Assembly (NCBI RefSeq): GCF_000264995.1
Contig: NW_006767434.1
Coordinates: 946,541 to 1,010,540 of the forward strand
DNA length: 64,000 nucleotides
Direction: 5' to 3'
Source of the DNA: Punctularia strigosozonata HHB-11173 SS5
Taxonomy: Eukaryota; Basidiomycota; Agaricomycetes; Corticiales; Punctulariaceae
Both the position numbers and the translations under genes were made by a program. Below are positions 55,201 through 64,000 of the stretch, piece after piece (positions within the stretch are counted from its first letter, which is position 1; the number at the start of each line of letters is the position of its first letter). Below the pieces are notes generated by a model, which was given only the letters and a program-made list of their open reading frames with translations, was not told where the DNA came from and did no database searches.

Positions 55201-56865
55201 AACACGGAGGGCCTGCTCGTTGGCGCGACGCTGCCCGCGCTTGTGGAGAAGATGACACCGCACGACAGCTTGGTGGACACGACATTCGCGAGCGTGTTCT
55301 TCCTCACCTTCCGCGCCTTCGCGACCCCAACCGAGCTCGTGCGCGCGCTCATCGCGCGCTACAATGTTGCGCCCCCGCGCGGGCTCGCCCCCGAGGACCT
55401 GTACGTCTGGCAACAGCGCAAGGGCGTGCCCGTCCGCTTGCGTGTGTCCAACTTTGTCAAGGCCTGGCTCGAGGTGCACTGGCGTCCGGCGAGCGATAAC
55501 GCGGTGATCCCCGCGCTGGCCGACTTCACGCAGAATGCGCTCCGCGCGATGTTTCCAGGGCCTTCGCAGCGGATCATGGATTTGCTCGCGCTCCGCAGCC
55601 AAGCGGATGGCGGCGCGGCGGCGGCGAGCCCGAAAGGAACGCGGCGCGATGCGGGGATGCCGATCAGCCCGCCCTCTGTCCCACCGACGGAGGTCCCGCG
55701 TCCGGTGATGACGAAGACGCTCCTCGCCTCGCTGCGCGCACGCAACTTCGCGAACATAGCCGTGACGGACTTCGACCCTCTCGAGCTCGCGCGCCAGATG
55801 ACAATCATGGAGTGCGAGCTTTTCTGCGGGATCGTGCCGGACGATTTGCTCGAGATCGGGCAGGAGGGCGCGAAGTCGCCCGCGAATGTCCGGTCGGTGA
55901 CGCAACTCAGCACGGTAATCACCGGCTGGGTGACCGAGAGCATCCTCAATGAACCCGACACGAAGAAACGCGCAACATTGGTTAAGTTCTTCATCAAGGT
56001 GGCGGACGTAAGTACAGACCTTCACGTCAGTGTTTCTAGTATCTCTGCTAATGCTGATGATGGTTCTCAGCGCTGTACGACCTTGAACAACTTCAGCACG
56101 TCACGTTCAGTGCTAGCTGCGCTTGATTCGTCAACAATCTCGCGGCTGCACCAGACCTGGAACGTGAGTACGAGGCGCGACCGCGGATTCGACGACGCTG
56201 ACGTGGTGGTGCTCCTGTGTAGGCGATCCCCCAGAAATACAAGGTTCAGCTTGAGGCCATGCGGAAGCTCGCGGACCATTCGAGGAATTACCGGGAATAC
56301 CGGACGCGGTTACGGAATACACCCCCGCCAGCCGTTCCGTTCTTGGGTGAGAACCCCGGCGTTCATTCTCCACCCCACACGATTAACATTCGCACAGGCT
56401 TGTACTTGACAGATATCACCTTCTGTCGAGAGGGCAACCCATCCCATCGAGCGTCTCCACTGGCCCCGGACAGGAAGCTTATCAACTTTAACAAGTACCA
56501 CAAACTGGCACGCATCGTGCAAGGTAAGAACAGACCTATCATTTGAATCTGGGACAGACAGTGACGGAAGTCATGCAGACATGCAACGGTTCCAAGTGCC
56601 GTATACTTTGAAAGGTATACCGGAAGTGCAGGACTTCCTTCAGTTTGCGTTCAGGTCCTCTCGGTCGAGCACCGGCGACATCCAGGATCTCTACCGTCGC
56701 AGGTACGCAGTATCAAACACTTACCCGTGTATACGCTGAATCCACATTCTGCTTTGAAGTCTGCTTGTGGAGCCCCGACAGCCTGCCGACGCGCCTCCAA
56801 CCAGCGACGTGCGGCAAATCTTCCCTTGGGGCAACCGCTCCCAACCGACTACTTCCGTTCCTTGA
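52278..56865 (+). CDS. CDC25-type Ras guanine nucleotide exchange factor with SH3 domain
   Basis: A membrane-signalling activator of Ras of about 1,400 residues. ATG 52278 starts a Ser-rich head; an SH3 domain spans about residues 135-192 (DFVLAMHDFAPQHQ, GQVIHVLNRDPSGWWDGELD, GWFPSNYVSSE). A 52 nt intron (52893-52944) leads to a long disordered and helical middle. The RasGEF N-terminal (REM) module starts around residue 935 (PTTWILSHDHAMEDVAYNTE, TTFASVFFLTFRAFATPTEL). The catalytic CDC25 domain starts around 1145 (FDPLELARQMTIMECELFCG, NEPDTKKRATLVKFFIKVAD, NNFSTSRSVLAALDSSTISR, TDITFCREGNP, INFNKYHKLARIV). The tail ends GNRSQPTTSVP. The layout matches fungal Cdc25/Ste6 proteins, which link Ras to cAMP or mating pathways. 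No breaks seen. Confidence 0.92.
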
Positions 56866-57196
56866 GCCCCTCTCTACTCCGCTCTCTCCACTTGCACTAT
56901 CTCTCTCGCATGCTATCACCATCTTCTCGTCTGGAATGGCATCGAAATATCTTAATTCGTTGATCATCTCTTGGGACACCGCATCTGGCTGGACTATGCT
57001 ATCTATCATACTGTTGTTTTCGATAACGATCTTTGCTTTCGAGAGCTTTCCTCCTTGTTTGTATCCGTACCTCTGAAGGTTTACGCGATTACTGTCATCG
57101 CACGCAATTGATGACTTGACCCTGTCCAAGGGCATCGAATAGCTTGGCGTCGTACATTCCCATGGATGATCCTACGCGGCGGTACACTACGACGCC
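56866..57196. other. Short convergent intergenic region
   Basis: 331 bp between the stop codons of the RasGEF and oxidoreductase C genes; probable 3' UTRs, nothing else seen. Confidence 0.5.
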
Positions 57197-58432
57197 TCAC
57201 ACCGTCTCTTGAGGACGGACAACCAGTTTGAGGCCGCTAACCTTGTCCTGGCGCAGCAATTCCAGTCCACCGGGTATCCCAGCGAGGCCGTTGGGAAGCA
57301 ATTGAACACGGTGTGGCTATAAATCATAGGAGAGATCAGCCCTCGTTTAAAAGCAGAAGGGCAATCCTGATCTCTACCTTGATGGATCCATCTTGCAGAA
57401 GTTGGGTGACCCTTGCGGACAGCTCGCGTCCCGCCTCTTCCTGGCCCGGCCAATTGGTGTTTCCAGACACCTGCACCACCTCCTTCCCGTCTTCGCCGTG
57501 CGCGATGCCCTCGACGGGTGGCCAGACGAGAATGAGCTGACCGCCCGAGGCGAGGAGCGACCACGCTGCGTGCTGTGTCGCCGCGATGCTGACGGCGTCG
57601 TAGACGACCTTGATGGGGTGCGATGTGATCTTGCTGATCTGAGAGCGGAGGGCGTCCGTGGGGAGGGTGCGGGAGAGGACGTGCGTCGCTCCGAGGGACT
57701 TCAGGAACGCGGCGTGCTTCTCGGACGCGGTCGCGATGATGGGAGAGAAACCAGACAACCGGGCGAGCTGGATAACTGAACGACGCATTGAACTTTCGTT
57801 GCATACGGTATGACACGTCGGTTGCGCTCTCACCGAATTGGCCGACAGAGGTGGCGCCGCCGAAAACAACGATCGGCTGGCCTGTATAGGCGGTCGATGA
57901 CTCCCAGAACGGCGTCAATTCCGCACCTCCACCGCGGTCATCGTTCTTCTTGTTGTATAACCCCAGAAACGCCGTTGCAAGCGTCGCGGGGACAGACGCC
58001 GCCTCGTCAATGCCAACGTTGTCGGGGACCTTGGCAGCGAATTCTGCCGTCGCGAGCGCATATTGCTGGAACGTTGTGCGATGAGGCTTGAGATCGCCCA
58101 TCCATAGACTACATGAAATGTGGCCCTTTTAGTATAGATAGGATATAGTCGATGAATAAGACATACACTCTGTCTCCCTTTTTGAGGTTCGTGACACCCT
58201 CGCCGACGTCCTCGACCACTCCGGCGGCGTCGAAGCCCAGGGTCGCGGGGTATTGGAGCCAATCCCGATATGGATCGAGGAACGCGAACTTCCAATCCGC
58301 GGGGTTGAGGGCCGTAGCATCGACCCTGACGAGAATTTCGCCCGAACCCGGAGAGGGCACCGGCACGCTTTGCACCACAAACTCGGCGCCCTTGGACGGG
58401 ATGATGAGAGCTTTGTGTTCCTTTGGGGCCAT
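57197..58432 (-). CDS. GroES-like/enoyl-reductase-type oxidoreductase C
   Basis: ATG 58432 starts MAPKEHKALIIPSKGAEFVV. It continues VDATALNPADWKFAFLDPYR, LGFDAAGVVEDVGEGVTNLK and KGDRVY, then after an intron FQQYALATAEFAAKVPDNVG. The cofactor half follows with PIVVFGGATSVGQF, VIQLARLSGFSPIIATASEK, SLGATHVLSRTLPTDALRSQ and VVYDAVSIAATQHAAWSLLA. The last exon ends LKLVVRPQETV. It is more similar by eye to B than to A, and again lacks the zinc-lobe cysteines. A TATA box lies 45 nt upstream, and a perfect 12 bp inverted repeat lies about 75-115 nt upstream. Intact. Substrate unknown; related enzymes reduce enones or quinones, or act in trans with polyketide synthases, none of which is present here. 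Confidence 0.9.
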
Positions 58433-58476
58433 GATCAGACGTCAATGAGAAGAGCTCGAACCTTGGAACCGAAGGG

Positions 58477-58482
58477 TATATA
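58477..58482 (-). promoter_or_regulatory. TATA box of oxidoreductase C
   Basis: TATATA within GCATATATACCC on the minus strand, 45 nt upstream of ATG 58432. Confidence 0.5.
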
Positions 58483-58504
58483 TGCGCCTTCCCCGCCCCA
58501 CGTT

Positions 58505-58546
58505 GTCGCGCTGACAACGTCGCTGGAGTCGCTGTGTCAGCGCGAC
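58505..58546. promoter_or_regulatory. Perfect 12 bp inverted repeat upstream of oxidoreductase C
   Basis: GTCGCGCTGACA and TGTCAGCGCGAC are separated by 18 bp, just upstream of the TATA box. A related half-site, TGTCAGCACGA, is upstream of paralogue B (about 51568-51578), and a weaker one is upstream of A (about 46478-46490). It is a candidate binding site for a dimeric activator. Confidence 0.45.
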
Positions 58547-59264
58547 GCAAGTGCTGCGTCCATGACTCGTCCATGTCGACATACTCAGGAAGACAAACGG
58601 AGGGTTATGCTTGTGCTTCCCGGCCAAGTGGGATGCTCGTGAGTCGACCAAGTGGGTTACCCCGCAGTTTCGTGATCGGCAGGCTTCCCGACGGTCGGTA
58701 CCGTACTTGTTCGTATGTTCGTTCGAGTCATTGCGTCGCACCGTCCGAGTCTTCCAGAACGTGTGCAGAAGGCCGTAACGGACTTCTTCGCCTTGACGGC
58801 ATTCCCCGTCACCTCTGATCAGAAACCAAAAAAGCTCCCGCCATACCATCTCCCTCCTGTCGTGTTCGTGTAAGAGACCTTTTGTGTCGGGAGAGCTCCT
58901 ACGGTGATTCGTGTACCGACGTTTTAGCGCTGGCGAGTTCCGAGCCGAACCAAAACCCGCGTCGAGCTGGTGTCCTGGCGTGATCTGGGGCGTAGCCTCC
59001 GGGGTGGACAATACTTCAGCTACCCAGGTAGCCCTATGCATGGTCTGCCGTCTCTCTAGACAGGTCAGTGGGCGCACCGGAGCGGAGGCCACGAGTGGCG
59101 GTGCCAGTTCTTGGGCGGAGGAGGTCGCCTCGCTGGCTCTCTTGCTTCCGCTTCCGAGGGCGACGAGAGGATTGCCCTCCTTCGTCGTTTTTCGTAGTCA
59201 ATCCTATTCAAATTCTATTACGATGCCCCCATGCCTCGAGCGACCACCGCTATTCAATAAGTGA
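58547..59264. other. Intergenic region before the retroelement remnant
   Basis: No gene recognised. A minus-strand frame of 216 codons (59092-58442) overlaps the promoter of oxidoreductase C and has no domain. Confidence 0.45.
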
Positions 59265-59657
59265 TTGTCGTCACTATGCAAGAGAGAACTTCAGAGCTTG
59301 GCGTCGCACTTGGGGCTCAAACAGGATGGCATGGTCGCAGCCCTCAAGGCTAGGGCACGGCAAGCCCTCCTAGGCGACATCAAGTTCTATATGCAACACC
59401 CCGACTACAAAGCTCTGTTCACAAGACAGGAACTCGCCGACATCATCGAAGAGGCGTCGAACTCCTCGGGCTCCCCTTTCCACGGTATCGCACAGGGGGC
59501 GGAAGCGGCTCGGGACGAAGACCAGCCAGATGAGGGGGAGGAGGAGGTTGACACGGAGCAGGAGCAGCAGGGTCAGGATGAGGCCTCGAGCCGAGGGGAG
59601 GAGGACGACAAAGACAATGCCCAGCCCCCTCCACCATCAGACGACCTGGGTGAGTAA
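59265..59657 (+). pseudogene. Retroelement N-terminal (gag-like) remnant
   Basis: The frame encodes LQSLASHLGLKQDGMVAALK followed by ARARQALLGDIKFYMQHPDY, a helix-extended-helix pattern reminiscent of a SAP-like DNA-binding motif. A Glu/Asp/Gln-rich low-complexity tail follows, then a stop. It lies just upstream of the zinc-knuckle remnant, so I assign it to the same element; it could also be an independent small gene. Confidence 0.4.
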
Positions 59658-59758
59658 CCGCATCCTTCACCGATCGAGGGCATTGGCCCCCACCATCGCC
59701 TACTCGTACGCAGCCATATGGTCATCGACGAATCCCCCGAGTTGCATAGGCAACAAGG

Positions 59759-60930
59759 ATGGCCATAGGGCCTCCCCGGTCTCCAACCATATGGTCGGAA
59801 CCGGTCGCCATAGGGCACCAACCAGTCCGCGTAGCCATAGGGCATACGGCTGATGCTCACACAGGTGGTTCAACTCCCCCGACCCCACCCATGTCCCCAA
59901 CGCCATCTGGGCGCGGCGACCTCACACCCCAAGGGCACGGTCCGAGGCACCAGACGGGGAGGGACGCCAGCGAGTCAGGGCTGGAACCCGACGGGCATCC
60001 GTCCGGACATCACCACCGGAAACGGACGCGCCAACACTCGCATCCCAGAATGCACCACTCGCGCCGCGCGTCGCCGGAGAGGAAGAGAAGGAGACAGGAA
60101 TCCTCCCCAGGGTCACACGACAGAGCGCAGAGTGACGACGAGGAAGGCTCGAGATCTCGCCGTAGGTGTCAAGATCGGATACAGACAAGGGGTAACGGAG
60201 TCGGAGGACCGAAGTCCAAAACGTATATACGTAGAATAGAATGAAATAGAAGAGAGGAACTCAAGAATGAAGTCGGAGCGGAGTCGGAGACGCGTTGGAG
60301 ACGCGTCGGCGTGAAGTCGATAAGTCGGAAACGTTGGTGGAGTCGAGATCGGATGCGGACCAAGCCTAAGCTCGTGCGCTAGGCTGCTACACGCTCTGAG
60401 TCCGCAGGAGGAATAGAGTGAAGCTTAGTCGATATTCGAACTGACTATCTACGGTACAGTTCGACGGTTTATATGTACAAAAGAGAACAATGGCAAAGTC
60501 GGAGAGTCGGAGATCGGAGGTGCCATTCGGCGCACAAAGGGAACATTCAGAGACGAGAGATATCGTATGGAACACAAAGGGAACATATCTACGGAAGAGG
60601 CGGAAAGATCGGACCGAAAGATCCGTCGCAAGCGACGGGAAACTAAAGTCTACAAAGGGAAGCTATGATGTCAGACAAAGGGAACAGGAAACAGGAAAAT
60701 CGGAGTTGAATCCGTTCAAGATCTGGAACCACCGGGGCGTTGAGCCGCCGGTGGCCCAGTGCATGTGATAGGCGTATCCCGCCTTCGACCGAAACGGGAA
60801 AGTCGGGATCGGCGTCGGTGAAGGAGGCGGCGAAGGGTCGGAGATCGGATCGGAGGAGATCGGTGTAGATCGGTGACAATCGGCGGAGCGGATCGGCGTA
60901 GGTCGGTCTGGATCGACACGTGACAGTAGG
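59759..60930. repeat. Short-motif-rich DNA inside the retroelement region
   Basis: GCCATAGGGC occurs three times in about 85 bp (59763-59848). From about 60260 to 60930 the plus strand is crowded with GTCGGA, GATCGG and AAAGGGAA motifs without a fixed period. No coding potential is recognised. Confidence 0.5.
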
Positions 60931-61053
60931 AGACGTTACGCGCGGTCCCCGTCATCCTCAGGCAGCTCTTCGCAAGGGTCGCGGCTGTCGTCAAGGAGTT
61001 CGTCCGGGGGAAGCTATGAGCGCAGGCCATCGAGAAGTTCATCGCCAGGGTCC

Positions 61054-62067
61054 TTGCCGTCCTACCGGTTGAGGACGACGCATGCACGTCGCCGATCCCC
61101 GCGCAGAGACCACGCACGGACTCGACGCTCGAGGTCAGAACGGCACATACACCACGTGCAGGAGACGGTCAAAGGTCCACACCGCCCCCACCTCGTCAGG
61201 GGTAAGCAGGCCAAAGCCGACTGCTACTCGATCCCCGACCCCATCCGGAAGAAGTTCCAGGAGGGGTGGACGACGCATATCCCGCTGAATTATCTTACCG
61301 ACAAGGCCGTTGCGGATTACGGCTGCGATACATCGTCCCTTCTCACCGATATGTACGCGGTCGACCCCGCGAGGGGCCTCATCCAGGCGGAGAAGGTTCT
61401 CCCGTCGGCCGGGGAACTGAAATTGTCGTTCGGGGAATGGCACCAAGCATGGAAGCGGCTACTGCAGCTGATCAAGGCTTATTTCCCCCGTGACTACGAG
61501 CGGTGGAAGAAGCATTTCCAGCGCATATGCTGCACGGATGGAGCCACCTCGGAGAATTGGACCCTGTGGCTCACCTATGACGCGGAGGTCCGCCGCTGGT
61601 GTCACTTGGAAGGTATAGACCCCGGGGCCTTCCATAAGAACATATGGAAGAAGGTGGAACCCGCGCATATCAAAGCACAGGTCATGGCCTCCCTGCAGCC
61701 CTTTCGGGCCCAAACCGCATCGCGGAGCTCCGGCTCCAGACCTGAGCAACTGTCAAGGCACACATCCGGGTGGGCTCAGCCCTCCTTGCCAAAACCCATC
61801 GACTCACGATGCTTCTTTTGCGGTGGAAAGGGACACAAGGCCTCGGCCTGCAAGGCCGACAGGCTCGTCAACGGCCAGCCGGTCCAACTCACCCGCGGCG
61901 ACGATCGCTCGGTCAAGGACGAAAAAGGCCGTCAGTACTGTTTTTACTTCAACATGGCCGGCGGGTGCACAAAGAAAGACGCCGGCCCTTGCGCTAAGGG
62001 AGACCACCGGTGCACGCTCTGCGGAGGTACAAATCACGGAGCCCAACTGTGCACCATTGTGTGCTGA
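61054..62067 (+). pseudogene. Retroelement gag-like remnant with CCHC zinc knuckle
   Basis: From about residue 50 the frame looks coding: CYSIPDPIRKKFQEGWTTHI, WHQAWKRLLQLIKAYFPRDY, NWTLWLTYDAEVRRWCHLEG. A zinc knuckle CFFCGGKGHKASAC and a second Cys/His cluster (YCFYFNMAGGCTKK, HRCTLCGGTNHGAQLC) follow. The upstream part of the same protein seems to continue in another frame (QAIEKFIARVLAVLPVEDDA near 61020-61080), which implies a frameshift. Such knuckles bind nucleic acid in retroelement capsid proteins. It ends with a stop at 62067, before the reverse-transcriptase remnant. Confidence 0.65.
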
Positions 62068-62289
62068 GGCCCTCCGAATCGTCACCCCTGTCACGTGTCG
62101 GATCTTGGGCCATAACCGGGCCAAGTACGATAGCTCCGGTCATTCCGGGTTGTCCGCCATCGGAGTAGCAGCTCCGGTACCGGACCTACGTTATCACATG
62201 AATAGTCCTCCGGCGACTCAACGTCCCGGTAGTTCTCGAGTCATAACGGATTCAACTCCGACGTTCACGATCGATATGCCTTTAACGGT

Positions 62290-63171
62290 TTGATATTCCC
62301 TTCGGACTTGGATGCGAGCAGAAAGCCGAGATATTGGTACGGCCTCGCAGAGATCACGGCGTTGGCAGACGGCCTAGGGTGGCCATGGAAACCATTGAAG
62401 ACTCATGATTTCGCCCAGGTTTTCAAGTACCTGGGATTCATATGGGACCTGGTGCTGAAGCGCGTCTCGATCCCAGACGAGAAGAAGCTGTGCTACTTGA
62501 GTAAACTAGAAGCTTGGACACCGGGCAATTCCTTCACGAGGATGGAGGCCGAACGGATTCTCGGCACTCTCGTGCACTGCAGCATGGCCATTCCAGATGG
62601 ACGGTCGCGTCTCGTGCATCTCTCCAAGTTCACCAGTTCCTTTCATCATTCCCTGTCACCATTTGCGAAGAGAAAACCGAATGCACAAGTACTCGACGAC
62701 ATCGAGTTCTGGAGAACCCAACTGCGGCTGCAAGAATGCGGCAGTACGCTTATGATACCGACATTCGTGTCAACATGCGACCTCTGGGTTGACGCCTCCA
62801 CATCATTCGGGGTCGGAGCAGTCATCGACGACGCCTGGGAGGCGTGGTCATTCAATCTGGGCTGGAAAACCGACGGGCGCGATATCAGCTGGGGAGAAAT
62901 GGTCGCGGTCGAGTTCGGATTGAGGTTAGCCATCGCGAGAGGTGTCTCGGATGCCTGTTTGATCATGAAGTCGGACAACCAGGGCGTCATCGGCACCCTG
63001 GAGGCTGGAAAATCTAGGAACGTCGAACAAAACCGGGTCCTTCAAAGGGTAGTCGCGCTCATGCGCGAAGCTAATATTTGGACTGTATCCCAAGCATCTG
63101 AAAAAATCTTGATCTATATAGCTGCCCCTCAGAACTATGGACACTATTGTCGTGCTATGGATGCTATATAG
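62290..63171 (+). pseudogene. Retroelement reverse transcriptase C-terminus plus RNase H-like remnant
   Basis: The frame opens in the thumb/connection region: EITALADGLGWPWKPLKTHD, FKYLGFIWDLVLKRVSIPDE, ILGTLVHCSMAIPDGRSRLV. An RNase H-like fold with acidic positions follows: CDLWVDASTSFGVGAVIDDA, WGEMVAVEFGLRLAIARG, LIMKSDNQGVIGTLEAGKSR. The polymerase fingers and palm with the catalytic Asp pair are missing; only about 220 bp separates this frame from the zinc-knuckle frame, so a large internal deletion occurred. The C-terminus decays after NIWTVSQASEKI. Confidence 0.7.
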
Positions 63172-63260
63172 AAGTCACCCAGTTGCTATATAGTGCTATG
63201 GTTGCTATGTAGAAGTAGGTCAGTTGCTATATAGTGCTATATAGTAATTATAGGTAATAT
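63150..63260. repeat. Two-unit tandem repeat rich in GCTATATAG
   Basis: A unit of roughly 40 bp, with TGCTATATAGAAGT near its start and TTGCTATATAGTGCTAT near its end, occurs twice with substitutions, followed by further TATAG motifs to about 63300. It begins inside the decayed end of the retroelement frame. Confidence 0.6.
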
Positions 63261-63720
63261 AGTTCAAAGTACTAGCTACATAGTGATACATAGCTCATAG
63301 GTGCAGTCGATATAGCACCCATAGATTTGGTATGTATCTGTATAGTGGTGATAGCAGGGCTCCCAACTTACACCTACCATGATCTAAGTCAGTCTCAGGT
63401 CCTGAACTGTAATGTTAGCCTATACATTGTCATTTATATGCATGAATAAACTATGTACAAGGTGGCTAAGTATCAAGGAGCTTGTGAACTATATGAGACA
63501 CAGTGGCCAACGCGGACTTAGGAGATTCAACACAAACCCATGCATCACGTGATCTGGCCGTGACGCGTGGTTGCCCTTCGTGCTGGCAAACGTGGCTCTC
63601 AGCCCACCGCGCTGGCAAATGCGTACGACTCAGCGCTGGCAAGTGCGCACATCATCGCGCAAGTCGCTGCGCCCGCCGTCACATCCAGCCCCGAGCATCT
63701 GAAATGCCCGCCCCGCTGCC
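63261..63720. other. Gene-free sequence
   Basis: AT-rich TATAG-containing DNA gives way near 63580 to GC-rich DNA with two GCGCTGGCAA motifs. No gene was seen. Confidence 0.5.
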
Positions 63721-63734
63721 GCCCGGTTTCCCCG

Positions 63735-64000
63735 CCCTCACGGGCCGCCAACGCGGTCGCGTTTGGTGTCGTCTCGCCTCCCTGCCCCTCTCGTTCGCCC
63801 AGTCCCGAGCGCGGGCCGCCAACGCGGTCGCGCTCGGCGCAGCCTTCCACCTCCTCGCCCCCCTTTCGCCAGCCCCGAGCGAGAGCCGCCAACGCGGTCT
63901 CACTGGGCGCCGCCTTCCCGCCAGCCTCCCGCCAGCCTCCCGCCTCTCGCCCGCCTCCGCCCAAAGCCGAGCTCGAGCCGCGAACGCGGTCGGACTCGGC
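63735..64000. repeat. GC-rich minisatellite, unit about 65-90 bp, running off the window
   Basis: The core GCCGCCAACGCGGTC occurs near 63746, 63809 and 63885, and as GCCGCGAACGCGGTC near 63976. Between the cores lie C-rich spacers with GCCCCGAGC-type motifs. A minus-strand frame of 121 codons is open through it, but a gene is not supported without what lies beyond position 64000. Confidence 0.7.

Larger units (their letters stand above)
59265..63171 (+). mobile_element. Decayed DIRS-like retroelement
   Basis: Three coding remnants in one direction, described in the following entries, are separated by stops and non-coding, simple-sequence-like DNA. The last remnant is of the kind found in fungal DIRS-type elements (C-terminal part of reverse transcriptase joined to an RNase H-like domain). 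No tyrosine recombinase and no clear terminal repeats were seen, so the element is incomplete and cannot move by itself. The class assignment is from sequence style, not from terminal structure. Confidence 0.6.

Noticed and set aside
54166-56025. 619-codon minus-strand frame inside the RasGEF gene
   Set aside because: Arg/His-rich antisense shadow of the REM and CDC25 coding exon; no domain.
56713-57135. 140-codon minus-strand frame after the RasGEF gene
   Set aside because: It overlaps the last RasGEF exon in antisense, and I recognise nothing in it.
46622-58432. Secondary-metabolite gene cluster built around the reductases
   Set aside because: No polyketide, peptide or terpene synthase, P450 or transporter gene lies here; only tailoring-type oxidoreductases are present.
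1-64000. tRNA, rRNA, CRISPR or prophage features
   Set aside because: None seen; intron-rich fungal genes fill the window and no cloverleaf-like or regularly spaced repeat array was found.

Overview
This is nuclear DNA of a filamentous basidiomycete, most likely an agaricomycete. Genes are cut by many 45-80 nt introns, coding sequence is GC-rich, and the products are typically fungal: a fungalysin, dipeptidyl-peptidase V, an MCM1-type MADS factor, a Red1-like zinc-finger protein and a CDC25-type RasGEF. There is no sign of bacterial operons, CRISPR arrays or a large biosynthetic enzyme.

Layout. 1-3.4 kb: the 5' part of an ABHD12-like lipase gene (minus strand), then a complete secreted M36 fungalysin (minus). 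3.4-5.7 kb: no gene recognised. 5.7-17.8 kb: three minus-strand copies of a membrane-anchored serine peptidase of the TAP-like alpha/beta hydrolase type, plus a small unknown gene. A run of 491 Ns lies between copies 1 and 2, flanked by an exact 450 bp repeat, and looks like an assembly error. 18.5-30.4 kb: conserved regulators, namely Red1-like (plus), MCM1-type MADS-box (plus) and a SAM-dependent methyltransferase (minus). 30.4-33.6 kb: gene-free, with a 250 bp mariner-type MITE inside a diverged inverted repeat. 33.6-38.5 kb: a second, inverted copy of the 5.7-10.6 kb block, carrying a fourth peptidase gene and a second copy of the small gene. 39.2-45.7 kb: dipeptidyl-peptidase V (minus), ribosome assembly factor MRT4 (minus), deoxyhypusine hydroxylase (plus) and a small hydrophilic protein (minus). 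46.6-58.4 kb: three paralogous GroES-like/enoyl-reductase-type oxidoreductases and one short-chain dehydrogenase, interrupted by an SH3-RasGEF gene. 59.2-64 kb: a decayed DIRS-like retroelement and two kinds of tandem repeat.

Two themes stand out. First, secreted or membrane-anchored peptidases are concentrated here: one M36, four TAP-like and one S9 enzyme within 42 kb, suggesting a nutritional proteolysis locus that grew by tandem and inverted duplication. The 4.9 kb inverted arms bracket 23 kb that contains housekeeping genes, so recombination between them could invert that interval. Second, the oxidoreductase group appears to be a locally expanded redox/detoxification set with TATA promoters and candidate shared half-sites; one member carries a 4 bp tandem duplication that breaks its frame.

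I found no wholly new enzymatic system. The best candidates for something undescribed are the small orphan gene duplicated together with the peptidase, with its conserved TATA box and upstream 55 bp palindrome, and the inverted-duplication architecture itself. Intron boundaries were read by eye; similarity judgements are visual and come from no database search.
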